Below, in pieces: positions 43,279 to 51,654 of a stretch of 64,000 nt of DNA. The notes below the pieces were generated by a model. That model did not search any database, was not told the DNA's origin, and saw nothing but the letters and a program-made list of their open reading frames with translations. Location of the stretch: the NCBI RefSeq assembly GCF_002906575.1, contig NZ_CP026309.1, positions 3,286,001-3,350,000 of the forward strand. Reading direction: 5' to 3'. The DNA is from Salinigranum rubrum (GTDB lineage Archaea; Halobacteriota; Halobacteria; Halobacteriales; Haloferacaceae). The position numbers and the translations under genes are program-made. How positions within the stretch are numbered: the first letter of the stretch is position 1; each line of letters starts with the position of its first letter.

Positions 43279-43573
43279 GGTACACGGACGCAGTGAAGCC
43301 TCGCCCACCGAAGCAACTCCGTTGCTTCGAGCCGTTCGCTCGTTTCACTCGCGAAGACCCCCCAGCCGACTCCCTCGCTCGCTTTGCTCGGTCGGTCGCC
43401 CCTCGCGCGCGAGTCACGCGGCGAGATCGCGTGACGTCACGCACCACCGCCCCGTTAGTGGCGGTGCGGTCGGCGCGCGGGAGCGAGTGAGTGAAACGAG
43501 CGAGCGGCGCGCGAGGGTCGGCTCGCGCCTCCGTGCGCGAGCCACCGGCTGGGGAGGAGTGAGGCTGCGGTCC
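43279..43573 (-). repeat. Dispersed intergenic element, copy A
   Basis: Read on the minus strand, 43401-43573 lines up with 59110-59280 of copy B: CGCAGCCTCACtCCTCCCC, GGCTCGCGCACgGAGGCGCGAGC and CTCGCCGCGTGACTC are shared (lower case marks differences). The left part keeps GGTACACGGACGCAGTGA (43279-43296), which matches the flank of copy B. Contains a GAAGCAAC hairpin that copy B lacks. Confidence 0.75.
43310..43328. repeat. Perfect hairpin in copy A
   Basis: GAAGCAAC-TCC-GTTGCTTC, an 8-bp stem with a 3-base loop, inside the repeat element. Confidence 0.7.
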
Positions 43574-43845
43574 ATCACCCTAGTAACGCCGCAGTCTCCC
43601 TGACTCAGCGAGACTGTCGGCAGCGCATTGTCTCCCACCCTTCGGTACGTACGTTCTCTAGACGAACCAGTCCTCATCAAACCGGACGAACGTTCAAGTA
43701 CCGAAACGCGGCCACCACGACGCGTGACGTAACGACGACCGCACGGCTGCTGCGGGTGCCCGGCACGACGCCGTGCGGGAGGGGAGTGCCGGCTGTCCGC
43801 CTGATCGAACGGAGTCCCGAGTGAAGCACTCGACCCGAACGCGAC

Positions 43846-44750
43846 TCACAGCAGCGACAACTGCGCCGTGAAGAAGTCGTCGACGGCGGCCGCGAAGGCC
43901 TCCTCGGGGTCGCCGCTGGCGTCGACGCGTGCCAGGAAGTCGGCCCGTTCCTCGAACGCGCCGAGGACCGTCCTCTCGCCGACGACGACCAGTCGCTCGG
44001 GGGAGAGGAGAGTCCATCGAGCGCGTCGAGCGCCTTCTCGACGTGTTCGTCGACCTGGGCGTCCCGACGGCGCTCGAAGCGTCCCTGTGAGAACCCTCCC
44101 TTCGAGTGGGCGTTCTTGACGTCGCTCTCGACCGCCTCGACCACGGACCACTCTTCGGCCCAGTCGCCGACGCTGTACGTCCCGACGACGAACAGGTCCG
44201 AGCGGACGAGCGCGAGCGCGTCTCCTGGCTGAGGGAGGAACCACGCGTCGTCGAGTTCGAAGCCGTCGCTCCACGTCACGAACGGATCGGGTGCCATCGG
44301 CGCGTCGAGCGTGACGGCGACGAGGCCGGCGTCGTCGACACAGACGAGACACGGGGCGGCGCGGCGCACCAGCGGCGCGCGGTCGCCGACAGCGGTCTCG
44401 ACGGTCTCGGGGAGGCCGTCGGGTTCGACGGCGGCGGTGAGCGCCCCTTCGGCGTCGGTCTCGACGGAACGAAGCCGGGCGAGCACTGACCGGATTCGGG
44501 CGCGGGAAAGCGTGTCCCGCCCGCGGAACGACACCTCCTCTTCTTCTCCGGCCGCCGCCAGTCGCCCTTCGAGGTCGGCGATGCGGTCTTCGAGTCGGTT
44601 GACCCGCTCTTCGGCCTCCTGTCGCGCTCGGACCGCCTCGGCGCGGCGCTCGGATTCGGCCTCGTATCTGGCTTCGAGGTGGCCGACCTCCGCTTCGAGG
44701 TCGGCGATACGCGCTTTCAACTCGGCGCGACCGAGCAACTCGTCGAGCAT
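43846..44750 (-). pseudogene. Archaeal Vms1/VLRF1-family release factor, frameshifted
   Basis: Starts MLDELLGRAELKARI with a coiled coil (about 5-70). The VLRF1 release-factor-like region contains HSKGGFSQGRFERRRD with the conserved Gln222, which family members use to hydrolyse peptidyl-tRNA on stalled ribosomes. The frame breaks at a G5 run on the plus strand (43999-44003, C5 in the gene); a sixth C gives LSSPPERLVVVGERTVLGAFEE and leads to the natural end at 43846. As written the frame instead runs on to 43677 with Arg/Ser-rich junk. A CTTATA patch (TATAAG on the coding strand) at 44775-44780 is 25-30 nt from the ATG. Probably intact in reality. Confidence 0.8.
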
Positions 44751-44774
44751 GGAGTCGAAAGGTCGGGGAGGGCA

Positions 44775-44780
44775 CTTATA
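44775..44780 (-). promoter_or_regulatory. TATA box of Vms1 gene
   Basis: TATAAG on the coding strand, 25-30 nt before the ATG at 44750. Confidence 0.5.
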
Positions 44781-44840
44781 CCGTCCGACCCCGGTATCAG
44801 TGAGTGAGAGCCAGGGCCGGGGTGGGGAGGGTGAATCGGG

Positions 44841-45188
44841 TCAGCGGCCCTCGGACGGAGCCCACCCCGAGTACCGGAGGAGTTCGACGGCCCGGTCGGC
44901 CTTCGCGAGGAGGACCTCCCGTCTGTCGGGGAGGTCGCCCGGGGCGAGCGGGTCGGGGACGGCGAGTGTCCCGGTCGGGACGCTGTCGTCGCCGAGGACG
45001 GGGAAGTGGCCGCCGTTTTCCAGTTTCATCACCAGCGGGGCGTCCGTGCGTTCGATTCCCTCGCCCGTGGTGTAGAGGTGTTCGTTGACCCGTACGTGGT
45101 CGTCACGGTGGATGACGGCGTGGTCGCCGCCGTGGGGTTCGACGTACAGGCGTCCGAGGTAGTAGCCGCTTGAGAACTGTTCGAACAT
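44841..45188 (-). CDS. DUF5802 family protein
   Basis: 115 residues, conserved haloarchaeal protein of unknown function; MFEQFSSGYYLGRLYVEP is its typical start, so the ATG at 45188 is used, not the one nine bases upstream. Beta-strand-rich core (RLYVEPHGGDHAVIHRDDHVRVNEHLYTTG) followed by a helix. A strong T/A-rich box (TTCTATAAAAAAGG on the coding strand, near 45238-45252) stands about 55 nt upstream, implying a leader of about 25-30 nt. Confidence 0.75.
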   Translation of the reverse strand: MFEQFSSGYYLGRLYVEPHGGDHAVIHRDDHVRVNEHLYTTGEGIERTDAPLVMKLENGGHFPVLGDDSVPTGTLAVPDPLAPGDLPDRREVLLAKADRAVELLRYSGWAPSEGR

Positions 45189-45385
45189 GCTGTGCAATAC
45201 GTTGCCACACTACGAACAGACAAAAGCGTTGTCGTGACCTTTTTTATAGAACCACACGTCCACCGGCCTCGAATATCCGGATCGAGAATCAGACGCGGGA
45301 GAATCGAGACGAACGAGGGGATTCAGCGCGTGAAGAAGCGAGACGAGCGGGCGGGACGAGTGGAGTGGACGGAACGGGACGCACG

Positions 45386-46882
45386 TTACGACCGCCAGTA
45401 CGACGGGGTGAGGAGGACCAACACGGGGATGATCTCGATGCGACCGAGCCACATGAGGAACGTCATGACGAGTTTGGTGCTCGACGGGAACGACTCGTAG
45501 TTCGCGAAGGGGCCGGCGATGCCGAAGCCCGGTCCGACGTTGAAGAAGGTGGAGGCGGCCGCGCCCATCGCCTCGAACTCGGTGACGGCGAGTTGAACAC
45601 GGGAGGCGTCGACGACGACGAAGATGGTGGCGAAGATGAAGAAGACGAGCGAGACGAGCGTGTACGCGTAGATGTCGCGGATGGTCGCCTCCGAGACGAC
45701 CTGTCCGCTCAGCCGGACGGGGCGGACGACGGAGGGGTTCGCCACGGTGAACAGGTCCCGACGGAACGCTTTCAACACTACGAGCCAGCGCAGCGCCTTG
45801 ATCGAACAGGTGGTGCTCCCGGCCATCCCGCCGATGAACATACAGACGAACAACAGGTGCTTGGCGGCCGACGACCAGAGGTTGAAGTCCGTGCTCGCGT
45901 ACCCGGTGGTGGTCACGATGGAGACGACCTGAAAGAGCGAGTGTCGGGCGATGGCCTCCGGGTTCGTGTGTGGGCCGCCGTCGACGAAGAGGATAGCGGC
46001 GATGGCGACCGAGAAGAACGCCAGCACGCCGAGGTAGAAGCGGAACTCCTCGCTCTCGCGCAGTCGTTCCGTCCTCCCCTGGAGCGCGAAGTAGATGAGG
46101 ACGAAGCTCGTCGCTCCGACGGCCATGAACGGGATGACGGCCCACTGGACCGCGGGCGAGAAGGCGGCGAGGCTCTCCGCGCGCGGGGAGAAGCCGCTCG
46201 TCGAGATGGTGGTGAAGGCGTGCGTGACCGCGTCGTACAGCGTCATCTCGGGGGCCAGCCCCACGAGGTGGAGGCCGTAGAGAACGGTGACTTGGAGCGC
46301 GGTCAACCCGAGATAGAGCTTCCAGAGGAGTGCGGCGGTCTCGGAGATGCGGGGAGTGAGCTTGTTGATGTCCTGGGTCTGGGTCTCGGTTTCCATGAGC
46401 TGAGCACCCCCCACCGAGAGTTGCGAGAGGACGGCCGTGGCGACGACGAGGATGCCGATGCCGCCGAGCCACTGGAGCGTCGCCCGCCAGAGGAGCACCG
46501 CCCGCGAGTGGCGGTCGAAGTCGACCATGACCGTCGCGCCGGTCGTGGTGATGCCGCTCATGCTCTCGAACAGCGCGTTCACCGGTTCGGCGAGTGCGCC
46601 CTCGCCGGCGAGGACGAACGGGACGCTCCCGACGAGGGCGGCGCTCAGCCAGGTCAACGAGACCATCAGGAACCCCTCCCGGATTCCGAGCGAACTCGAG
46701 TCGGTCAGCCGTTCGAGCGCCCCGCCGAGAAGGACCGTCCCGACCATCGGGACGAGGAAGGGAAACGGGGAGGTGCCGTCGAGGAGTGCGAGCGCGAGCG
46801 GAAGTGCGAGCGGCACCCACAGCCACTTCAGGATAGTACCAACCAGTCGACAACTGACGCGCCACTCGATGCGGGTTTTCAT
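45386..46882 (-). CDS. TrkH-family potassium uptake protein
   Basis: 498-residue K+ transporter subunit. Four pore-loop repeats are visible, each with a conserved filter Gly: SGITTTGATV (near 109), STSGFSPRAE (near 220), TTTGYASTDF (near 319) and NVGPGFGIAG (near 448). Between them lie about ten hydrophobic segments. Haloarchaea accumulate molar KCl, so this would feed the salt-in strategy; the TrkA-C proteins and Kch channel at 10.8-16.4 kb may be regulators. No TrkA-N gene is adjacent. Confidence 0.94.
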   Translation of the reverse strand: MKTRIEWRVSCRLVGTILKWLWVPLALPLALALLDGTSPFPFLVPMVGTVLLGGALERLTDSSSLGIREGFLMVSLTWLSAALVGSVPFVLAGEGALAEPVNALFESMSGITTTGATVMVDFDRHSRAVLLWRATLQWLGGIGILVVATAVLSQLSVGGAQLMETETQTQDINKLTPRISETAALLWKLYLGLTALQVTVLYGLHLVGLAPEMTLYDAVTHAFTTISTSGFSPRAESLAAFSPAVQWAVIPFMAVGATSFVLIYFALQGRTERLRESEEFRFYLGVLAFFSVAIAAILFVDGGPHTNPEAIARHSLFQVVSIVTTTGYASTDFNLWSSAAKHLLFVCMFIGGMAGSTTCSIKALRWLVVLKAFRRDLFTVANPSVVRPVRLSGQVVSEATIRDIYAYTLVSLVFFIFATIFVVVDASRVQLAVTEFEAMGAAASTFFNVGPGFGIAGPFANYESFPSSTKLVMTFLMWLGRIEIIPVLVLLTPSYWRS

Positions 46883-47083
46883 CGGCTCGACCGGCTGTTC
46901 GGGTCGACGGTCGTCGGCGTCCCGTCGGCGGCGGCCGTCGTCACTCGCACCGCTTCCCCTCCGGACCTGCCGCGTGGCGCGTAGTCATCGTCTGCCGGTA
47001 CTGGCGCCTCCGTCGTAAAAACCGTGTGGGCGTCGGGGGGAGAGGACCGTAACCACCATCTCTCCCGCCCCCTCCGGGCGCGT

Positions 47084-47836
47084 ATGGACGACGCCGCCCC
47101 CGACACCGACACGCCGAACCACGCCGACCGGGCGATCCGTGCGACCGCGACGGAGAACTGGCAGACCGCGGGCGAGCAGTACACGCTCGCGGCGTACGGG
47201 ACGCTCGCCGGCCACGAGGGGTTCCGCCGCGAGGCGTTCGACGGGGAGCGAACGTCGGCGGGAACGGCGGTCTGTCACCTCGTTCGCGCCGGGCTATGCT
47301 ACCGGCTCGCCGGGGTCGAAGCGGCCGCGCGCAACAGAGCGATGCAGGGTGCGCTCCTCGCGGTCGACCAGAAACGGGTGCGAGACGGCGTCGACGCGGC
47401 CGCGTGCGACGAACTCCTCGGCCACTGTCGGACCCTGGCGAGCGAGGCGGAGCGGGCGACCGAGGCGTACGACCGGGCCGCAGCGGGGTACGCCGCCGCC
47501 GACGTCGACGACCCGGCCGGTGCGACGACGCGCCCGCTCCTGCAGGCCGGAACCGACCTCGTCACGCACCTCTCTCGCCCCGACGACGTGGGCTGGGACG
47601 ACATCCACGGAACGGGAGGTGACGCCTTGCAGCGCCGGGTGCGGTTCGTCCGCAGTCGCGTCCGCGAGTTGCTGGCGGCGCGAGTCGAAGCGAGAAAACT
47701 GTACGCGCCGCGGGGGTCGACCGAGTACGGCGTCGACCGGTTCACCTGCCCCGACTGTGGCTCACACGACGTGAACTACGTCGCCGAGACGGTGCTGTGT
47801 CTACGGTGTAACGCGGTCGTCGAGGAGCGGTCGTAG
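47084..47836 (+). CDS. Hypothetical protein with C-terminal zinc ribbon
   Basis: 250 residues, not recognised. Residues 20-200 look all-helical, with TPR-like repeats (ATENWQTAGEQYTLAAYGTLA, then CHLVRAGLCYRLAGVEAAARN). A zinc ribbon at the end has CPDCGSHDV and LCLRCN with four Cys (near 227, 230, 242, 245). The start at 47084 follows the divergent TrkH promoter region; 20 residues can be added upstream but are basic and unlike the rest. Confidence 0.7.
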   Translation: MDDAAPDTDTPNHADRAIRATATENWQTAGEQYTLAAYGTLAGHEGFRREAFDGERTSAGTAVCHLVRAGLCYRLAGVEAAARNRAMQGALLAVDQKRVRDGVDAAACDELLGHCRTLASEAERATEAYDRAAAGYAAADVDDPAGATTRPLLQAGTDLVTHLSRPDDVGWDDIHGTGGDALQRRVRFVRSRVRELLAARVEARKLYAPRGSTEYGVDRFTCPDCGSHDVNYVAETVLCLRCNAVVEERS

Positions 47837-48172
47837 GGCGTTGCGGAGGGTCGAAGCGTGTGACCGGCGTTTGGGTGGCGGACGCGAAAACGCACCCGGC
47901 GTCCGTATCGGAGAGGGCGTCGGCCAGAGGCAACGAGGCGGTGACCGAACGGTACGCGGGCGCGGTGTCCGCCTCACGCCTCTCCAGTCGGTCGCTCGCG
48001 CACGGAGCAACGGAGTCGCTTCGGCAGGCGAGCCCACACCGCCCTGGCGACCGCGCGGTCTCCACCCACGTAACTCCGAACTCGGTCACGGACACGAGAG
48101 GACGTAAGCGACGCCCACGCTCCGCACGTCCACGTTTCCGAACGACACAGCGCGAACGGTTCGGACGATAAC
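47837..48172. other. Intergenic region with repeat-family end
   Basis: 336 bp without a gene, containing copy C of the repeat family (47950-48003). The rest has no recognisable structure. Confidence 0.55.
47950..48003 (+). repeat. Dispersed intergenic element, copy C (one end)
   Basis: CGGTACGCGGGCGCGGTGT then GCCTCACGCCTCTCC and GGTCGCTCGCGCAC match the left end of copy B (GTACACGGACGCGGTGA, GCCTCACACCTCCCC, GATCGCTCGCGCAC). No clear second end follows. Confidence 0.6.
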
Positions 48173-48535
48173 TCACCGACGGCGACTCGCCGCCATCGAC
48201 CACACCGCCGTCAGACCCAGAAGAAGCGCCGGAAGGAGCGGGAGAACGAGCATCGCGACGATGAACGACAGGCCGGCCTCGCCGGGAAGCGCGGGTCGGA
48301 GGTAGATGACCCCGGGAACGACGAGAAAGCACAGCACGACCGTCGCGACCAGCACCCAACCCCGGTTGCCGAAGCCGGTGGGCTCGGGACCGGGGAGGGG
48401 AGCGCGCGTTTCGGGGTCGGAGTCAGCCTCGACGTCGGGGTCGGCGGCAGCGTCCGTGTCCGTGTCCTCCTCGGAATCGCCGTCGTCGACCGCGCCGGGT
48501 CGGTGGACGTACCCCTCGTCGGTTTCAGAGCTCAC
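48173..48535 (-). CDS. Small haloarchaeal membrane protein
   Basis: 120 residues, GTG start overlapping the end of the quinone oxidoreductase gene by 11 bases. Residues 1-52 are acidic and disordered; two hydrophobic segments follow (about 60-82 and 88-112) with a basic end. Conserved type in haloarchaea, no function known. Translation probably depends on the upstream gene. Confidence 0.65.
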   Translation of the reverse strand: MSSETDEGYVHRPGAVDDGDSEEDTDTDAAADPDVEADSDPETRAPLPGPEPTGFGNRGWVLVATVVLCFLVVPGVIYLRPALPGEAGLSFIVAMLVLPLLPALLLGLTAVWSMAASRRR

Positions 48536-49565
48536 TATCCGGCTTTACGACCACGCTGCCAAAGCCTTCACGCTCTTCGAGCATCTCGTGGGCGCGGGCG
48601 GCCTCGCTCATCGGGAGGCTCGCACGGACGTGCGACTCGAACGTCCCGTCCCACACGAGCGGGAGGACGTCGTCGATTTCGCCGGGCGTGGCCATCGTCG
48701 ATCCGATCACCGACAGCTGATTCCAGAAGATGCGGTTCAGTCCGGCGCCGGGGTTGCCACCGGTGGTCGCGCCACAGGTGACGATGCGGCCGCCCTTCGC
48801 GAGCGACTTCAGCGAGTCCGGATAGGTGGCGTCGCCGATGTGGTCGACGACCATGTCGACGCCGCGCTTGCCGGTCATCTCTCGAATCTCGTTCGCGAAG
48901 TCCTCGTCCTCGTAGTTGATGACGTGGTCGGCGCCGCAGTCTTCGGCGTAGGAGAGCTTCTCGTCCGTCGAGGCCGTCGCGTACACCTCGGCACCGACGT
49001 AGTCGGCTATCTGGACCGCCGCGTGGCCCACGCCGCCCGAGGCACCGAGGACCAGCACGGACTCGCTCGGCCCGAGTTCCCCCCGCGAGATGAGCATCCG
49101 CCACGCGGTCTGGAACACCAGCGAGGCCGACGCCGCCGTCTCCCAGTCGACGTGTTCCGGGACCGCGACGAGGTTCTCCTCAGGGACCGCCGCCAGTTCG
49201 GAGTGTACGCCTCTGATGTGCTCGCCGATGAGGTGGTAGGAGACGCACATCGACTCCTCGCCGTCGCGGCAGAACTCACACTTCCCGCAGTACTTGCCGG
49301 GCTGGACGGCGACGTGGTCGCCGACCTCGAACCGGGTGACCTCGTCGCCCACGTCCTGGACGACGCCCGCGCCGTCGCTTCCGGGGATGTGCGGGAAGTC
49401 GAGGTCGATGATGGGCAACCCACGGCGGGTCCAGACGTCGAGGAAGTTCAACCCGCCCGCCTTGATGTCGACGAGGACCTCGTCGCGTTCGATTTCGGGG
49501 TCGGGAAAGTCGCCGTACTCGATGACGTCACGGTCGCCGTGCTCGGAGAACTGAACGGCCTTCAT
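48525..49565 (-). CDS. Zinc-type quinone oxidoreductase / alcohol dehydrogenase-like (MDR)
   Basis: 346-residue medium-chain dehydrogenase/reductase. The structural zinc lobe is CGKCEFCRDGEESMC (near 94-108); the Rossmann loop is LGASGGVGHAAVQ near 171-183. A catalytic-zinc Cys equivalent to C46 is replaced (FLDVWTRRG), as in quinone oxidoreductases, so it is likely an NADPH:quinone or enone reductase. A 48-residue upstream extension is rejected: a GTTTTATTA box at 49587-49595 is 22-30 nt before the ATG at 49565. Confidence 0.88.
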   Translation of the reverse strand: MKAVQFSEHGDRDVIEYGDFPDPEIERDEVLVDIKAGGLNFLDVWTRRGLPIIDLDFPHIPGSDGAGVVQDVGDEVTRFEVGDHVAVQPGKYCGKCEFCRDGEESMCVSYHLIGEHIRGVHSELAAVPEENLVAVPEHVDWETAASASLVFQTAWRMLISRGELGPSESVLVLGASGGVGHAAVQIADYVGAEVYATASTDEKLSYAEDCGADHVINYEDEDFANEIREMTGKRGVDMVVDHIGDATYPDSLKSLAKGGRIVTCGATTGGNPGAGLNRIFWNQLSVIGSTMATPGEIDDVLPLVWDGTFESHVRASLPMSEAARAHEMLEEREGFGSVVVKPDSEL

Positions 49566-49586
49566 CGTCGGAGGCTCAAACCACAG

Positions 49587-49595
49587 TAATAAAAC
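49587..49595 (-). promoter_or_regulatory. TATA box of quinone oxidoreductase
   Basis: GTTTTATTA on the coding strand, 22-30 nt before the ATG. Confidence 0.55.
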
Positions 49596-49689
49596 AGTAT
49601 GGTTACGCGTATCGACGCCCGGTTGTTCGACGGGTGTCGATAGCGAGCGAGGGACGGGAGTTTTGTCGAGCGGCCGAGAACGGACGGTC

Positions 49690-50319
49690 ATGAACGACGA
49701 CCCGCTCACCGGACGCGACGAACACGAACTCGACGGCGGCCACGACGACGATGACCATCGTTCGCACGACCACGACCACGACGACGGCCACGACCACGAC
49801 GACGGCCACTCTCACGACCACGACCACCACCATCACGACGTGGAGACGCTGGGCGTGGCCGTCCTCACCGTCTCCTCGTCGCGCTCGCTCGACGACGACC
49901 CGGCGGGCGACGCCATCGCTGCGGCGTTCGAGGACGCGGCTCACGACATCGCCACCCGGGACCTCGTCGGCGACGAGTACGACACGGTCCAGTCGTCGCT
50001 GTCGAGGCTTACGAAACGCGACGACGTCGACGTCGTCGTCTCGACCGGCGGGACCGGAGTGACACCGGACGACGTGACGGTCGAGGCCGCGGAACGACTG
50101 TTCTCCAAGGCGCTCCCGGGGTTCGGCGAACTCTTCCGGCGGGAGTCGTACGACGAAGTCGGCGTCATGGTGGTGGCGACGCGAGCGACGGCGGGCGTCG
50201 TCGAGGGGACGCCCGTGTTCTGTCTGCCGGGAAGCGAGAACGCCGCGCGGCTGGGAGCCGAAATCGCCGTCGAGGCGTCCGGTCACCTCGCGGGACTGGC
50301 ACGGCGAGACGACGAGTGA
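49690..50319 (+). CDS. moaB: Molybdopterin adenylyltransferase-type protein with a His-rich N-terminus
   Basis: 209 residues. Residues 50-209 are a MoaB/MogA fold, with STGGTGVTPDDVT (near 120) and LPGSENAARLG near 180. Residues 10-50 are a His/Asp-rich extension with 15 His in 40 residues. MoaB/MogA activate molybdopterin before metal insertion. A T-rich box (TTTTG) at 49661-49665 is 25-29 nt before the ATG. The His-rich part could bind Zn, Ni, Cu or a Mo/W donor; this is inferred. SAMP1, which can serve as MoaD, is elsewhere in the window. Confidence 0.85.
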   Translation: MNDDPLTGRDEHELDGGHDDDDHRSHDHDHDDGHDHDDGHSHDHDHHHHDVETLGVAVLTVSSSRSLDDDPAGDAIAAAFEDAAHDIATRDLVGDEYDTVQSSLSRLTKRDDVDVVVSTGGTGVTPDDVTVEAAERLFSKALPGFGELFRRESYDEVGVMVVATRATAGVVEGTPVFCLPGSENAARLGAEIAVEASGHLAGLARRDDE

Positions 50320-50377
50320 GGCGACGGGCTGGACGACGTCCAGTCACCAGTCGGGACGGTATCTAACGAGTGAAAGA

Positions 50378-50387
50378 TTATATAAAG
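50378..50387 (+). promoter_or_regulatory. Strong TATA box before GDPD gene
   Basis: TTATATAAAG, the best TATA match in the window, in an AT-rich patch; 80-89 nt before the ATG, so the leader is about 55 nt. Confidence 0.65.
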
Positions 50388-50453
50388 AGATACTCGACAT
50401 CACCGGATATCAGCTTGTTTTCAGTACCTCCGGGAGTTTTCCCGTGGGGGAGC

Positions 50454-50460
50454 GGAGGAG
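50454..50460 (+). promoter_or_regulatory. Shine-Dalgarno site of GDPD gene
   Basis: GGAGGAG six bases before the ATG at 50467, a classical SD on a leadered transcript, unusual for this genome. Confidence 0.6.
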
Positions 50461-50466
50461 TCACCG

Positions 50467-51537
50467 ATGCCCGACAGAGACACGACGCTCAATCGGCGAA
50501 CGTTCGTCAAGGGAACCAGCGCCGCTGCGGTCGGTACGGCGGTCACGTCCGGTGTCGCGTCCGCGCAGCAGGCCGCGGAAGGAGAGGACGAAGCGGCGGA
50601 CGACGACGGCGAATCGAGCGGGGTGACGCTCGTCGCTCACCGCGGGTTCGCCGGCGTCAACCCGGAGAACACGGTCGGGGCAGTACGGAACGCCTCGCGC
50701 GGCTGGACCCCCGAGCGACGGCAGCGGCTGACGGACGTGCTCCGCTCGAACGTCCAGTCCGTCGGCGACGGCGAGGTCGTCCTCGACTACGACGAGGACC
50801 TGGTCGAACTGTTCCGTGACGTCCGGCGGGGCGACCTCCCCGAGATGACACAGCGGAAGGCGGACATGATCGAAATCGACGTCATGCCCTGTGGGACCGG
50901 CGAAATCGTCGTCTTCCACGACAGCCAACTCTCCAGTCGGGACGGGGGAACCCAGGGACTGACCGACGCGGAGGGGACCGTCTGGGAGACCGACCGCGAG
51001 ACGGTGACGTCCGCGGAGGTGCTCGAAAGCGGTGAGACGGTCCCGCTGCTCACCGACGTGATGGACGCCATCCCCTCCGAGGTCGGCGTCAACCTCGAAT
51101 TCAAAGAGAGAGGGAACATGTCCTGGACCGAGTTCGCCGACGAGACGCTCTCGATCGCCGCCGACTACGACAACGAGATACTCGTCTCGTCGTTCGCCGA
51201 AGGAGCCGTCGCCGCGGTCGCCGAGAACTACCCGGACGTCCCCCTCGCGTACCTCTTCTGGAACGATATCGAGGCCGGCGTCGAGGTGACGGACGAGTAC
51301 GACTGCGACGCGATGAACGTCCCGTACAACATGGTTCAGGGAGCGCCCTTCTTCTCCGACGACATCGGCTTCGACAACATCCCCGAGGGGGGATACGCCG
51401 ACGTCGACCTCGTCGCGGCGGCCGACGAGAGGGGGATCGACCTGAACGTCTGGACCGTCCAGAGCTGGTATCAGGCCGAACAACTGGTCCAGGCCGGCGT
51501 CGACGGCCTCATCTCCGACTTCCCGAACGTGCTGTAG
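50467..51537 (+). CDS. Tat-exported glycerophosphodiester phosphodiesterase-like protein
   Basis: 356 residues. A twin-arginine signal (NRRTFVKG, 9-16) is followed by an acidic linker and a GDPD barrel: HRGFAGVNPENT (H58, E67), EIDV (E136, D138), FHD (H151), EFKE, and the closing NVWTVQSW and GLISDFP. Family enzymes hydrolyse glycerophosphodiesters. Between PENT and EIDV are about 66 residues instead of the usual 15-20, so an insertion covers the active-site rim. A strong TATA box and SD precede it, indicating a well-expressed gene. Confidence 0.87.
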   Translation: MPDRDTTLNRRTFVKGTSAAAVGTAVTSGVASAQQAAEGEDEAADDDGESSGVTLVAHRGFAGVNPENTVGAVRNASRGWTPERRQRLTDVLRSNVQSVGDGEVVLDYDEDLVELFRDVRRGDLPEMTQRKADMIEIDVMPCGTGEIVVFHDSQLSSRDGGTQGLTDAEGTVWETDRETVTSAEVLESGETVPLLTDVMDAIPSEVGVNLEFKERGNMSWTEFADETLSIAADYDNEILVSSFAEGAVAAVAENYPDVPLAYLFWNDIEAGVEVTDEYDCDAMNVPYNMVQGAPFFSDDIGFDNIPEGGYADVDLVAAADERGIDLNVWTVQSWYQAEQLVQAGVDGLISDFPNVL

Positions 51538-51624
51538 TTGCACACGAGCCGCGATTCGACCGATCTGTCTGTTCGTGCTTCGTCTCGCTCTCGCGCGAAT
51601 CGCGCGTTGCCGGCAGTGACGGCC

Positions 51625-51631
51625 ATTTAAG
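51625..51631 (+). promoter_or_regulatory. TATA-like box of ilvD
   Basis: ATTTAAG, 24-30 nt before the ATG at 51655. Confidence 0.5.
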
Positions 51632-51654
51632 CGTCCGGGGCGCAACTCCCGACC

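Larger units (their letters stand above)
43148..43845. other. 698-bp intergenic region with a repeat element
   Basis: No gene is convincing here. It holds the repeat element at 43279-43573, the GAAGCAAC-TCC-GTTGCTTC hairpin at 43310-43328, and an inverted pair CTGCGG...CCGCAG at 43565-43594. A minus-strand frame through 43677 is only the shifted tail of the Vms1 gene. Confidence 0.6.

Noticed and set aside
43677-43845. C-terminal tail of the 357-residue Vms1 reading frame
   Set aside because: It is out-of-frame translation after the C5 indel; the true end is at 43846.
45170-46984. 604-residue plus-strand frame opposite trkH
   Set aside because: Composition is Arg/Glu/Asp-rich repeats without motifs, whereas the opposite strand has a complete TrkH.
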